DNA of 64,000 nucleotides from CAG-238 sp963601575 (GCA_963601575.1 CAVCFO010000004.1:1-64000), one strand, 5' to 3'. Counted from the stretch's first letter, positions 17,207-26,606 are shown. Notes: generated by a model not told the origin, from the letters alone. Made by a program: numbers and translations.

Positions 17207-18936
17207 AACTTATTATAAACGGTCAAAACATAGCTGTTCAAGAGGGGACCACTATCATGGAAGCCGCGGAAAACGTTGGCATCCACATTCCCCATCTTTG
17301 CTATCTCAAAGACCTTAACGAAATCGGTGCCTGCAGGGTTTGTCTTGTTGAAATTAAAGGCATGGAAAGGCTAGTTACCGCTTGCAACACGGTATGCGAA
17401 GAGGGAATGGAGATCATGACCAACAGCCCTCGAGTAAGACGTACCAGAAAAATCAACGTGGAACTGATTCTTTCCGACCACAGGACAGAATGCGCAAGCT
17501 GTGTAAGAAGCGGAAACTGCACGCTGCAGACCATCGCAAACGACATGGGAATCATAATGAACGACTACGAAAATACTGCAGAAGTTGACAGATGGAACAA
17601 AGAACTTCCGATAATCAGGGACGCTTCAAAATGCGTAAAATGTATGCGCTGCATTCAGGTCTGCGAGAAAATACAGGGACTTGGAGTCTGGAATTTAACA
17701 GGTTCCGGATACAGAACCACCATCGGCGTAAGAGATAATGAAAATATTAACGACGCAGGATGCTCCCTTTGCGGACAATGTATCACTCACTGTCCGGTGG
17801 GGGCTTTGCGGGAAAGAGACGATAGAATCGAGCTTAATGATGCACTTGCAGATCCCGATATCATCACCATGGTCCAGATTGCTCCGGCAGTGCGAACAGC
17901 TTGGGGCGAACAAATCGGGCTAAAGGACAAAGACGCGACTCTCGGGAAACTGGTCTGTGCTCTGAAAAAAATAGGCATAGACTATGTGTTTGACACCAGC
18001 TACTGCGCCGACCTTACGATAATGGAGGAGGGAAGCGAATTCCTCGAAAGACTTTCCAACAGAAATCGCTATAGATGGCCTATGTTCACATCCTGCTGTC
18101 CGGGCTGGGTAAGATTTGCAAAGACCCAGTATCCCGATATAGTAGAGGATCTTTCCACTGCAAAATCGCCACAGCAGATGTTCGGAGCAATGGCAAAGAC
18201 TTTCATTGCATACAAATTAGGGATTAACCCGGATAAGATTTTTTCGATATCTATAATGCCATGCGTTGCGAAAAAATACGAGATGGCCGTACCGGAAATA
18301 AATGATGCAGATCATGGCAAGGATGTTGATCTTGTGCTGACGACTAGAGAACTTGACCGTTTCATTCGCAGCGACAGCATCAAACCACAGGATTTGATCG
18401 ATATGCCTTTTGATGATATTTTCGGAGAGGCTTCCGGCGCCGGAACGATTTTCGGCACCACGGGAGGCGTAATGGAGGCTGCACTCAGAAGCGCGCATTA
18501 TCTCGTAACGGGAGAAAATCCGTCCCCCGACGCTTTCCGAGAGGTGAGAGGCTCGAAGGGCTGGAAAGAAGCAAAGTTCGACCTGGCAGGAACCCAGCTC
18601 AAGGTTGCGGTTGTAAACGGACTTGGAAATGCCGGAGAACTTATCGAAGCCGTAAGATCGGGCAGGGCAGAATACGATTTTGTGGAAATCATGGCATGCC
18701 CCGGTGGCTGCGTAGGCGGCGGCGGGCAGCCGTTCAGAGACGGACAGGAATTCGCTCAGGAACGAGCAATGCAGCTCTATGGATTCGACAGAACAAACCA
18801 GCTGAGATTTTCCCACGAAAATCCTGCAGTTAAGCTGACCTACGAAGAATTTTTAGGAAAACCACTCTCAGACAGGGCACATAAACTGCTCCATACAGAG
18901 ATTGAAAACTGGAATATTTCCATAAATAACAGATAG
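17200..18936 (+). CDS. hydA: [FeFe] hydrogenase, catalytic subunit (group A type)
   Basis: 578 aa. The N-terminal relay is complete: [2Fe-2S] Cys34, 45, 48, 62; a His-ligated [4Fe-4S] His94, Cys98, 101, 107; two more [4Fe-4S] at Cys145/148/151/155 and Cys188/191/194/198. The H-cluster motifs follow: L1 TSCCPGW (Cys299 for proton transfer, Cys300 ligand), L2 MPCVAKK (Cys355), L3 ACPGGCVGGGGQP (Cys500, Cys504). All known catalytic residues are present, so it should make or oxidise H2 in the cytosol. It overlaps the flavoprotein upstream and is closed by a terminator. The maturases HydEFG are not in this window. Confidence 0.96.
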   Translation: MVKLIINGQNIAVQEGTTIMEAAENVGIHIPHLCYLKDLNEIGACRVCLVEIKGMERLVTACNTVCEEGMEIMTNSPRVRRTRKINVELILSDHRTECASCVRSGNCTLQTIANDMGIIMNDYENTAEVDRWNKELPIIRDASKCVKCMRCIQVCEKIQGLGVWNLTGSGYRTTIGVRDNENINDAGCSLCGQCITHCPVGALRERDDRIELNDALADPDIITMVQIAPAVRTAWGEQIGLKDKDATLGKLVCALKKIGIDYVFDTSYCADLTIMEEGSEFLERLSNRNRYRWPMFTSCCPGWVRFAKTQYPDIVEDLSTAKSPQQMFGAMAKTFIAYKLGINPDKIFSISIMPCVAKKYEMAVPEINDADHGKDVDLVLTTRELDRFIRSDSIKPQDLIDMPFDDIFGEASGAGTIFGTTGGVMEAALRSAHYLVTGENPSPDAFREVRGSKGWKEAKFDLAGTQLKVAVVNGLGNAGELIEAVRSGRAEYDFVEIMACPGGCVGGGGQPFRDGQEFAQERAMQLYGFDRTNQLRFSHENPAVKLTYEEFLGKPLSDRAHKLLHTEIENWNISINNR

Positions 18937-18954
18937 GAAAGCGAAAAAAAATAT

Positions 18955-19009
18955 AAAACGGAGCTTGCACCCGGCGATAAATTTTGCAAAGGGAAAGGTT
19001 CCGTTTTTT
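18955..19009. terminator. Bidirectional terminator between hydA and recN
   Basis: AAAACGGA (18955-18962) pairs with TCCGTTTT (19000-19007). T-rich tracts follow on the plus strand (to 19009) and on the minus strand (poly-A at 18944-18951), so it can end both convergent messages. Confidence 0.78.
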
Positions 19010-19048
19010 ATATTTTCGAATACAAAAGATAGATTTTCGAGTCAGGCA

Positions 19049-20665
19049 CTATGAATTTGCAATGAGCTCGCGGGCGCTTGCAAGGGTGGTTTCCGTAACC
19101 GTGCTGCCCCCAAGAAGCCTTGCAATTTCTTCGATTCTGCCATCATCGGACAGCTTTTGGATATTCGTATATGTCTTTTCGTTATCGGTTTCCTTGTAGA
19201 TTCGGTAGTTGCTGTCGCCGCAGGCAGCAATCTGCGGAAGGTGTGTTATGCAGATTATCTGGTGATGCTTTGCAATTTCTTTTAGCTTTTTGCCTACGAC
19301 ACTGGCGGTAATTCCGCTGATACCGGAGTCGATCTCGTCAAATATAAGCGTCGGGATGTTGTCGCAGGAGCCAATTACATTCTTAAAGGCAAGCATGATC
19401 CTGGACATTTCGCCTCCGGAAGCAATCTTTGCAAGGGGTTTCATGGGTTCGCCCCGGTTTGTGGCAATGAGTATTTCAACCTCGTCCATGCCGTTTTCGG
19501 TAGGGGCGGAGAGAGGCGAAATACTGATTTCAAGTTTGGCATCCTTAAAATTAAGATCAGAAAGCTCAGATGTGATTTGATGCTCAAGCTCAGAGGCCGA
19601 GGCCTTTCGTATCTCGGTAAGCTCGCTGCAGGCAAGAAGAAGAGCCTTCTTCGCTTCGGAAAGCTCGTACTCAAGGCGACGCTTCTCATCGTCAAAGTTT
19701 TCGATAATGTCAAGCTGAGCCAGGATTTTCTTCTCGTATTCCAAAATTTCTTCGATGGAAGAACCGTATTTTTTCTTAAGGTTATCTATCGTGGCAAGCC
19801 GCGACATGGCAGAGTCCATTTCTTCAGGCGAAAAATTTAGGCTGTCCCTGATATTTCGAAGCTGTCCGGACAGATCCTGGAGCCTGTAGTAGATGTCTCC
19901 GAATTCTTCGGAAACTGCAGCAAGCTCATTGGAATAGGAGGAAATTTCTTCGAGGGAACTCATACACAGGCTGAGCTGGTCGGTAGCCGGCTGCGAGCCG
20001 TCAAAGAGCAGGGCATATGTTTTTTCAACATTTTCGAAAATTTTCTCGCTGTTTTGCAAAAGAAAGACCCGCTCTTGCAACTTCGCATCTTCGCCCGGCT
20101 TCAGGGCGGCATTTTTGATTTCTTCCGCTTCGAATCTATAGAAATCCTGCTTGCGGGCGTTTTCTTTTTCTTGGGAAAGCAGAGTTATGAGCTGTCGTTT
20201 GATCCGGTTGTATTCGCGAAAGGCGGCAGCAATCGCAGCCTTTATATCTGCGGAGGCGCCTGCCTTATACATATCTAAAAGCGTAATGTGGTAATCCGGA
20301 TTTAGAAGAGACTGGTTGTCATATTGTCCGTGGATGTCTGCGAGGCGTTTTGTGGCAGCGTTAAGCTGTGCTAAGGTGACGATTTCGCCATTTAGCTTGC
20401 ATATATTTTTTCCGGAGGATGAGACTTCTCTTGTTATAACGATTTCTTCGCCCTCAAGGGTGCCAAGAAGCTGAACAACTGCTTTGTCCGTTCCTGTTCG
20501 TACAGAAGAGGTATCTGCGCGGCTTCCGAGGGCGAGGCTGATTGCCTCTACTGCGATGGATTTGCCGCTACCGGTTTCTCCGGTTATGATATTAAGCCCG
20601 TTTTCAAAGTCGACTTCTGCATTTTCAATTATTGCAAAATTCTTGATACTGATATGATCAATCAT
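19049..20665 (-). CDS. recN: DNA repair protein RecN
   Basis: 538 aa SMC-like ATPase for double-strand break repair. Walker A GETGSGKS (about 30-37), coiled-coil arms (about 150-350), ABC signature IASGGEMSR and Walker B LIFDEIDSGI in the C-terminal third. It is somewhat shorter than the usual 550-560 residues but no domain is missing. Its ATG overlaps the end of argR by 8 bp, the classical Firmicutes argR-recN pair. RecN is often SOS-induced; here the visible promoter is that of argR, without an obvious LexA box. Confidence 0.95.
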   Translation of the reverse strand: MIDHISIKNFAIIENAEVDFENGLNIITGETGSGKSIAVEAISLALGSRADTSSVRTGTDKAVVQLLGTLEGEEIVITREVSSSGKNICKLNGEIVTLAQLNAATKRLADIHGQYDNQSLLNPDYHITLLDMYKAGASADIKAAIAAAFREYNRIKRQLITLLSQEKENARKQDFYRFEAEEIKNAALKPGEDAKLQERVFLLQNSEKIFENVEKTYALLFDGSQPATDQLSLCMSSLEEISSYSNELAAVSEEFGDIYYRLQDLSGQLRNIRDSLNFSPEEMDSAMSRLATIDNLKKKYGSSIEEILEYEKKILAQLDIIENFDDEKRRLEYELSEAKKALLLACSELTEIRKASASELEHQITSELSDLNFKDAKLEISISPLSAPTENGMDEVEILIATNRGEPMKPLAKIASGGEMSRIMLAFKNVIGSCDNIPTLIFDEIDSGISGITASVVGKKLKEIAKHHQIICITHLPQIAACGDSNYRIYKETDNEKTYTNIQKLSDDGRIEEIARLLGGSTVTETTLASARELIANS

Positions 20666-21125
20666 TTCTTGGACTCCTGTGAAGCATTTCGTTAAATCCG
20701 TCTACGATTTTCGGAACGTTTTTCGGGTCATCCGCAATGAGAAGAAGGGTATTGTCACCCGCAAGAGATCCGATTATATGTTCAAAATTAGATGTGTCGA
20801 TGGCTTCGCCTGCTGCATTCGCACATCCCGAAAGCGTTTTTACAACTATGATATTGCCGGAGGAGTTGATGGAAGTGATGGTCTCGCGAAATATCTTGAT
20901 AAAACGATCGGAAACCGGCAGATCCTGAGACTTGTGAACCGTATATTTGTATTTGCCTGACGAAGAGAGAGTTTTGACAAGGTGGAGCTCCTTGATATCT
21001 CTGGAAATCGTCGCCTGAGTTACCTCATAACCACACTCACGAAGCATCGAAGCAAGCTTTTCTTGCGTGTGAATTTCGTTGTTGGTTATAAGCTCTATAA
21101 TTTTGTTCTGTCTGGAATATCTCAT
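20658..21125 (-). CDS. argR: Arginine repressor ArgR
   Basis: 155 aa from ATG 21125, chosen over an upstream in-frame start because GGAGG lies five bases before it. N-terminal winged helix with ATISRDIKELHLVK (recognition helix), C-terminal oligomerisation and arginine-binding domain with the SLAGDNTLLLIADD block (Asp residues bind arginine). It is a hexameric regulator of arginine synthesis and breakdown genes, none of which occurs here. Co-directional with and overlapping recN. Confidence 0.94.
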   Translation of the reverse strand: MRYSRQNKIIELITNNEIHTQEKLASMLRECGYEVTQATISRDIKELHLVKTLSSSGKYKYTVHKSQDLPVSDRFIKIFRETITSINSSGNIIVVKTLSGCANAAGEAIDTSNFEHIIGSLAGDNTLLLIADDPKNVPKIVDGFNEMLHRSPRND

Positions 21126-21165
21126 AGCTACCTCCAAAAGAATTTTTTGCATTCTATATAACAAA

Positions 21166-21194
21166 ATATTATCATATCATCCCGCAAATTTCAA
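21166..21194 (-). promoter_or_regulatory. Promoter of argR-recN
   Basis: On the minus strand TTGAAA (21194-21189), 17-bp spacer, TAATAT (21171-21166), about 40 bp before the argR start and divergent from the ruvC promoter. Confidence 0.65.
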
Positions 21195-21208
21195 CTAAAA
21201 ATTAGATA

Positions 21209-21237
21209 TGGACAAACAAATGTTTGCGTGATATAAT
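21209..21237 (+). promoter_or_regulatory. ruvCAB promoter with embedded LexA (SOS) box
   Basis: TGGACA (21209-21214), 17-bp spacer, TATAAT (21232-21237). Inside the spacer lies CAAACAAATGTTTG (21213-21226), a perfect inverted repeat that matches 13 of 14 positions of the Gram-positive SOS box CGAACRNRYGTTYG. LexA bound here would block RNA polymerase, so ruvC-ruvA-ruvB should be damage-inducible. Confidence 0.8.
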
Positions 21238-21272
21238 TTTTCTGAAAGAACAAAACAGAAACGGAGCAAACA

Positions 21273-21779
21273 GTGAGAATTTTGGGAATAGATCCCGGAT
21301 ATGCAATACTCGGATACGGGATTTTGGATATGATAGGTAACCGCTTTGAGGTGGTAACTTATGGCTCGATTTTGACAGACAGCAAGCTTGATATGCCGCA
21401 AAGACTGGGCATATTATATGATGAGCTAACGGAAATAATCAAAAGATACGAGCCGGAGGAAGCATCCATCGAGGAGCTTTTCTTTAATAATAATGCGAAA
21501 ACCGCCATATTGGTCGGAGAAGCACGGGGAGTTGCCGTGCTTGCCTGCGCCAAACAAGGCCTTGCGATAAGCGAATATACGCCGCTGCAGATAAAACAGG
21601 CTCTCGTAGGTTACGGCAGAGCCGACAAGAAACAGGTACAGGCTATGGTAAAGGCGATTTTGAATCTTGACGAAGTTCCAAAGCCCGACGATACTGCAGA
21701 TGCCGTAGCTGCGGCGATTTGTCACGGCCATTTTGGCGGAAGCAGCAGGCATAAACTGACAATTAGGGAGGGAATTTAG
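21273..21779 (+). CDS. ruvC: Holliday junction endonuclease RuvC
   Basis: 168 aa, GTG start. The four catalytic acids of the RNase H-like fold are visible: Asp in GIDPGYA, Glu in IEELFFNNNAKTA, and two Asp in KPDDTADAVAAAICH. RuvC cuts four-way DNA junctions in the RuvABC resolvasome. The stop abuts the ruvA start, and ruvB follows, giving the complete ruvCAB set behind an SOS-type promoter. Confidence 0.95.
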   Translation: MRILGIDPGYAILGYGILDMIGNRFEVVTYGSILTDSKLDMPQRLGILYDELTEIIKRYEPEEASIEELFFNNNAKTAILVGEARGVAVLACAKQGLAISEYTPLQIKQALVGYGRADKKQVQAMVKAILNLDEVPKPDDTADAVAAAICHGHFGGSSRHKLTIREGI

Positions 21780-22388
21780 TTGATTCGATATATCAAGGGA
21801 ACCTATACAATGACATTTGAAAGCGGAATTGTTCTAGAAACATCATCGGGAATAGGCTTTGAGATAAATATACCGGCAGGTTCGCCGATATATAAGTATT
21901 CTGAGGGTGACGAGGTGCTCGTCTATACATATATGATGGTAAAAGAAGACGATATGAGCCTATATGGCTTCCATAATAGAGAAAGTCTCGATTTGTTCCG
22001 GCTACTTATTACCGTAAACGGAGTCGGTGCAAAGGCAGCCATGTCTATTATGGGAAGCATGAGCGCAAGCGAGCTTCGCCAGGCCGTAATATTCGAGGAT
22101 GCAAAGACCATAAGCAGGGCGAACGGAATCGGCAAGAAGACCGCAGAACGCCTGATCTTGGAGCTGAAGGACAAGGTTGGAAGCTTTGAACGGGGAGATG
22201 CAAAGGAAACGATAATTGCATCATCTGATGCTGACCGCACCGGCGGAGATGAAAGAACAGAGGCAATCAGTGCACTCGCGGCTCTGGGATATACAAAGTC
22301 GGAGGCATTTGCGGCTGTATCTGCAGTCGGAGAAGAGGGACTTACATGTGAGGAATATATCAAAAAAGCACTGAAAAACCTCTTCTGA
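21780..22388 (+). CDS. ruvA: Holliday junction helicase subunit RuvA
   Basis: 202 aa. TTG start directly after the ruvC stop, with GGGAGGG as ribosome site. OB fold (about 1-62), two helix-hairpin-helix motifs in the middle (VNGVGAKAAMSIMG and ANGIGKKTAERLILELKDK) and a C-terminal RuvB-binding domain (EAISALAALGYTKSEAFAAV). RuvA holds the junction and loads RuvB. Confidence 0.95.
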   Translation: MIRYIKGTYTMTFESGIVLETSSGIGFEINIPAGSPIYKYSEGDEVLVYTYMMVKEDDMSLYGFHNRESLDLFRLLITVNGVGAKAAMSIMGSMSASELRQAVIFEDAKTISRANGIGKKTAERLILELKDKVGSFERGDAKETIIASSDADRTGGDERTEAISALAALGYTKSEAFAAVSAVGEEGLTCEEYIKKALKNLF

Positions 22389-22435
22389 GGTCCAAATGAG
22401 ATAAAAAGGCAAAATAATATCCAAGGGGAATACAA

Positions 22436-23455
22436 ATGGAAAATGAAAGAATTACATCCACGGGTATAAATCCCGGTGAGGCAAGGCAAGAAGCGAGTCT
22501 GCGACCGCAATATCTGGATGATTATATAGGTCAAAAGGGTGTCAAGGATAACCTCAAGATATTCATCGAGGCCGCAAGACGCAGAGGAGAACCTCTGGAT
22601 CACGTCCTCTTCTACGGTCCTCCGGGCCTCGGAAAGACAACCCTTGCAGGCATCATCGCAAACGAGCTTGGCGTAAATATCAAGATAACATCAGGTCCTG
22701 CCATAGAGCGAGCAGGTGATTTGGCTGCGATACTAACGAATCTGGAAGAAAATGACGTACTCTTTATCGACGAAATTCACAGATTGAATCGTTCGGTTGA
22801 GGAAGTGCTTTACTCTGCAATGGAAGATTATGCACTCGATATAATAATAGGCAAAGGCCCCTCGGCACGCTCCATCAGACTTGACCTTGCGCGTTTTACG
22901 CTAATCGGTGCTACAACCAGGGCCGGGAGCCTCTCTGCGCCGCTCAGAGACAGATTCGGGGTTATAAGCAAGTTCGAACTTTATACCAACGAAGAACTGA
23001 CCGAGATAATCAGGCGAAGCGCAAAGATCCTGGGCGTTACGGCAGACGAAGAATCACTTGCGGAGATGGCAAAGCGCTCTCGCGGGACACCACGCGTGGC
23101 AAACCGCATGCTGAAACGAATCCGGGACTTTTCACAGGTCAAGGGAAATGGTATAATAGATATGGCAATTACTAAAGAGGCGCTTTGCGCGCTGGGAGTG
23201 GACGAGTTGGGTCTTGAGAGGCTCGACAGGGAAATTCTCAGCGGAATCATAGAACGCTTCAACGGAGGACCTGTAGGCATCGATACCATTGCCGCCTCCA
23301 TTGGCGAGGAGAGGGTTACGATAGAGGATGTTTACGAGCCTTATCTCATCCAGACAGGGCTTTTATACCGCACACAGAAAGGAAGAATGGTTTCGCCGGC
23401 AGGCTACAGGCACATGGGGCTTACGCCGATCGGCGAGGAACAGACCGAAGAATAG
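22436..23455 (+). CDS. ruvB: Holliday junction branch-migration ATPase RuvB
   Basis: 339 aa AAA+ motor. Walker A GPPGLGKTT, Walker B VLFIDEIHR, sensor 1 GATTRAG, arginine-finger region LRDRFG, and the C-terminal winged helix. Standard length. Preceded by AAGGGGAA ribosome site; queA begins 2 bp after the stop. Confidence 0.97.
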   Translation: MENERITSTGINPGEARQEASLRPQYLDDYIGQKGVKDNLKIFIEAARRRGEPLDHVLFYGPPGLGKTTLAGIIANELGVNIKITSGPAIERAGDLAAILTNLEENDVLFIDEIHRLNRSVEEVLYSAMEDYALDIIIGKGPSARSIRLDLARFTLIGATTRAGSLSAPLRDRFGVISKFELYTNEELTEIIRRSAKILGVTADEESLAEMAKRSRGTPRVANRMLKRIRDFSQVKGNGIIDMAITKEALCALGVDELGLERLDREILSGIIERFNGGPVGIDTIAASIGEERVTIEDVYEPYLIQTGLLYRTQKGRMVSPAGYRHMGLTPIGEEQTEE

Positions 23456-23457
23456 AC

Positions 23458-24507
23458 ATGCATATCAATGATTTTGACTATGAACTTCCGCAGGAGCTGA
23501 TCGCACAGACTCCGGCGGAAAAACGCGATTTTTCAAGGCTTATGGTCGTTGACAGAGCTACGGGCAATGTAGAACATAAGCATTTTTATGATATTTTGGA
23601 TTATTTGGATGAGGGAGACTGCCTCGTTCTTAACAACTCAAAGGTATTGCCGGCAAGGCTTTATGGAAAGAAAGAAGGAACCGGGGCGAATGTCGAGTTC
23701 CTGCTTACTAAACGCATCGAGGGGAATACATGGGAGACAATGGTAAGACCCGGCAAGAGACTAAAGCCCGGTGATGCGGTTTCTTTCTCAGACGATAAGC
23801 TCTTCCGCGCGGTCATAGAAGACTACGGCGATGACGGAACCAGAATCGTCAGGTTCGAATACGAGGGGATTTTCCTCGAAAGGTTAGAAGAGCTGGGGAA
23901 AATGCCGCTTCCGCCATATATTGAGCGAGAAAATAATCCTGAGGACAAGGACAGATATCAGACGGTTTATGCGATGAACGAGGGATCGGTTGCGGCACCT
24001 ACTGCAGGGTTGCACTTCACTTCCGAGCTACTCGAAAAAGCAAAGGCAAAGGGCGTAAGGCTTGCTTATGTCACCTTGCATGTCGGCATCGGCACATTCC
24101 GCCCCGTCAAGGTAGAAAATATCGAGGAGCATCACATGCACTTCGAGGAATATTTTGTGGACGATGAGACTGCAAATATCATCAACGAAACCATAAAACA
24201 GGGCGGCAGGATCGTATCCGTAGGAACTACTTCCACAAGAACCGTTGAAAGCGCGGCATATTATGACGAAGAATCCGGAAAGTATCTTGTGCAGGCTGGC
24301 CATGGCTCCACGGGGATATTCATCTATCCCGGATATGAGTTCAAGATTATAGGTGCGCTGATTACTAACTTTCACCTACCGAAGTCTACACTTCTGATGC
24401 TGATCTCGGCACTATATAACCGCGAGGACATATTGCGCGTATATAATATCGCCGTGAAAGAAAAATACAGGTTCTTCAGCTACGGTGACGCTATGTTCAT
24501 TCGATAG
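23458..24507 (+). CDS. queA: S-adenosylmethionine:tRNA ribosyltransferase-isomerase
   Basis: 349 aa. Moves the ribosyl group of S-adenosylmethionine onto preQ1 in tRNA to form epoxyqueuosine. Family blocks FDYELPQELIAQTPAEKRD at the start, PLPPYIER, APTAGLHFT and ITNFHLPKSTLLMLISAL are all present. Its place after ruvB is a widespread bacterial arrangement (ruvAB-queA-tgt), but tgt is not present; a terminator ends the operon here. Confidence 0.95.
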   Translation: MHINDFDYELPQELIAQTPAEKRDFSRLMVVDRATGNVEHKHFYDILDYLDEGDCLVLNNSKVLPARLYGKKEGTGANVEFLLTKRIEGNTWETMVRPGKRLKPGDAVSFSDDKLFRAVIEDYGDDGTRIVRFEYEGIFLERLEELGKMPLPPYIERENNPEDKDRYQTVYAMNEGSVAAPTAGLHFTSELLEKAKAKGVRLAYVTLHVGIGTFRPVKVENIEEHHMHFEEYFVDDETANIINETIKQGGRIVSVGTTSTRTVESAAYYDEESGKYLVQAGHGSTGIFIYPGYEFKIIGALITNFHLPKSTLLMLISALYNREDILRVYNIAVKEKYRFFSYGDAMFIR

Positions 24508-24520
24508 CAGTATTTTCTTA

Positions 24521-24548
24521 AAAGCAGGCTGCAAGGCCTGCTTTTTTT
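24521..24548 (+). terminator. Rho-independent terminator after queA
   Basis: AAGCAGGC (24522-24529) and GCCTGCTT (24536-24543) with a 6-nt loop, followed by a T run. Confidence 0.9.
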
Positions 24549-24549
24549 G

Positions 24550-24578
24550 TTGAAATGCTAGGCAAAAAGTGGTACAAT
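24550..24578 (+). promoter_or_regulatory. Promoter of the asd operon
   Basis: TTGAAA (24550-24555), 17-bp spacer, TACAAT (24573-24578), about 60 bp before asd and just after the queA terminator. Confidence 0.7.
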
Positions 24579-24638
24579 GAATAGTCAAGAATATTTAAGA
24601 TAGAAATTTAATTAAAATATAAAACAAAGAGGTGCAAA

Positions 24639-25724
24639 ATGAAAGAAAAATTAAGAGTAGGAATATTAGGAGCAACGGGCATGGTAGGCCAGCGTTTTAT
24701 ATCGCTTTTGGAAAACCACCCATGGTTTGAGGTTGTGACACTTGCAGCGAGCGGACGCAGTGCCGGACTTACTTACGAAGAGGCGGTTGAAGGCAGATGG
24801 AAAATGACAACTCCGATGCCGGATGCCGTAAAGAAAATCGTTGTAATGAATGTAAACGAAGTCGAAAAAGTCGCAGAAACCGTTGACTTTATCTTCAGTG
24901 CGGTGGATATGACAAAGGACGAGATCAAGGCCATAGAAGAAGCTTATGCAAAGACAGAAACTCCGGTAGTTTCCAACAACAGCGCACATCGCTGGACACC
25001 GGATGTTCCTATGGTTATTCCGGAAATAAATATCGACCATTTCGACATAATCGAGTCACAGAAGAAGCGTCTTGGCACGAAACGCGGCTTCATCGCAGTA
25101 AAGCCGAACTGCTCTATTCAAAGCTATGTTCCGGCGCTGGAAGCATGGAAAGAATTCGAACCATACGAATGTATAATCACTACTTATCAGGCAATTTCCG
25201 GCGCAGGCAAGGATTTCAAGTCTTGGCCTGAGATGGTAGAAAATATCATCCCGTACATCGGCGGAGAGGAAGAAAAGAGCGAGCAGGAGCCTCTCAAGAT
25301 CGCAGGACATATCGAAAATGGCATGATCGTAAAAGCCCTGGAGCCTAAGATCAGCTGTCAATGCGTGAGAGTTCCGGTTCTCAATGGACATACCGCGGCG
25401 GCTTTCGTAAAATTCAGAAAGAAGCCGGCCAAGGATGAGCTCATCGAAAAGCTCGAAAGCTATAGCGGCTTCCCTCAGGAAGCAAAACTTCCGACAGCTC
25501 CTGCGCAGTTTATCAAATATTTCGAAGAAGATAACAGACCGCAGGTTAAGGCCGATGTTGAAAGAGACAAGGGAATGGGGATTTCCATCGGACGCCTCAG
25601 AGAAGATAGCATCTATGACTACAAATTCATAGGGCTATCTCACAATACTGTAAGGGGCGCTGCGGGCGGCGCACTTCTATGCGCCGAAGCACTCGTTGCA
25701 AAGGGATATATCGAGAAAAAATAA
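24639..25724 (+). CDS. asd: Aspartate-semialdehyde dehydrogenase
   Basis: 361 aa. NADP-binding start VGILGATGMVGQRF, catalytic Cys in KPNCSIQ, substrate residues around SGAGKDF and the active-site His in VLNGHTAAAF. The length and the motif KPNCS fit the longer archaeal/fungal-type ASADH branch rather than the short proteobacterial one. It reduces aspartyl phosphate to the semialdehyde, the branch point to lysine/diaminopimelate, threonine and methionine. AGAGGTG ribosome site. First gene of a run that continues into cell-envelope and DNA-translocase genes. Confidence 0.93.
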   Translation: MKEKLRVGILGATGMVGQRFISLLENHPWFEVVTLAASGRSAGLTYEEAVEGRWKMTTPMPDAVKKIVVMNVNEVEKVAETVDFIFSAVDMTKDEIKAIEEAYAKTETPVVSNNSAHRWTPDVPMVIPEINIDHFDIIESQKKRLGTKRGFIAVKPNCSIQSYVPALEAWKEFEPYECIITTYQAISGAGKDFKSWPEMVENIIPYIGGEEEKSEQEPLKIAGHIENGMIVKALEPKISCQCVRVPVLNGHTAAAFVKFRKKPAKDELIEKLESYSGFPQEAKLPTAPAQFIKYFEEDNRPQVKADVERDKGMGISIGRLREDSIYDYKFIGLSHNTVRGAAGGALLCAEALVAKGYIEKK

Positions 25725-25751
25725 GAAAAAAACAAAGGGGAAATTAGCAGA

Positions 25752-26606
25752 ATGACATACTTTGAAGCGACGATTTTGGGTTTGGTGCAGGGACTTGCGG
25801 AATTTTTGCCCATAAGCAGCTCCGGCCACCTTGCACTGCTGCAAAATTGGTTTGGGATTGACGAAACGAAGGTTCTTCTTTTCACGGTACTTCTCCATGT
25901 GGGGACACTGATTTCGGTATTTGTCATGTATTGGAAGGATATTTGGGAGCTTATAGTTGAACTTGGGCTTACTATCAAGGACCTTTGCACAGGTAAGGGC
26001 CTAAAAATGGAGGAAAGACCGGTTCGAAAACTCGGTGTAATGATAATAGTTGCAACTATACCTACCGCAATAATCGGACTAGGCTTTAACGACCTATTTG
26101 ATTCGCTATATACATCGATAATTCCGATCGGCATAGGTCTTATCATCACAGGATTTCTGCTTCTATTTGCCGAAAAGAAAGGCGAGTCTACGAGAGGAAT
26201 AAAACAGATGAACCTTCGAAATGCGATCTTTGTCGGGATAGTGCAGGGAATAGCGATCTGCCCCGGAATTTCAAGATCCGGCGCCACCTTGTTCGGAAGC
26301 CTCATCTGCAATTTAGACAGGAAATTTGCCGTAAAATTCGTATTCCTGATTTCTATTCCATCGATACTTGGATCGGCAATTATGGAAGCTCCTGCGGCGA
26401 TAGAAGCAGGCATAAGCCTTTCACAGCTTGGGCCTGTACTTTGGGGCATGCTTGTTGCGGCAGTTTCCGGAATATTTGCAATTAAGTCGATGATCAAGAT
26501 AGTTTCGGACAAAAAGCTCAGCATTTTCTCATATTATGTGTGGGTTTTGGGACTTGTGGTTGTAATTTATGGAATTATTGTTGCAATTCGCGGGCCTTTG
26601 GCATAA
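25752..26606 (+). CDS. uppP: Undecaprenyl-diphosphatase
   Basis: 284 aa integral membrane enzyme that recycles the cell-wall lipid carrier by dephosphorylating undecaprenyl diphosphate on the outer face. The two family motifs are intact: EFLPISSSGHLAL near the N-terminus and CPGISRSGATLFG in the middle. About eight membrane helices. Confers bacitracin tolerance when overexpressed in other bacteria. Starts 27 bp after asd. Confidence 0.95.
   Translation: MTYFEATILGLVQGLAEFLPISSSGHLALLQNWFGIDETKVLLFTVLLHVGTLISVFVMYWKDIWELIVELGLTIKDLCTGKGLKMEERPVRKLGVMIIVATIPTAIIGLGFNDLFDSLYTSIIPIGIGLIITGFLLLFAEKKGESTRGIKQMNLRNAIFVGIVQGIAICPGISRSGATLFGSLICNLDRKFAVKFVFLISIPSILGSAIMEAPAAIEAGISLSQLGPVLWGMLVAAVSGIFAIKSMIKIVSDKKLSIFSYYVWVLGLVVVIYGIIVAIRGPLA

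Noticed and set aside
25640..26524. 294-codon open frame on the minus strand
   Set aside because: Antisense to asd end and uppP; low-complexity Ser/Ile/Pro protein with no family.
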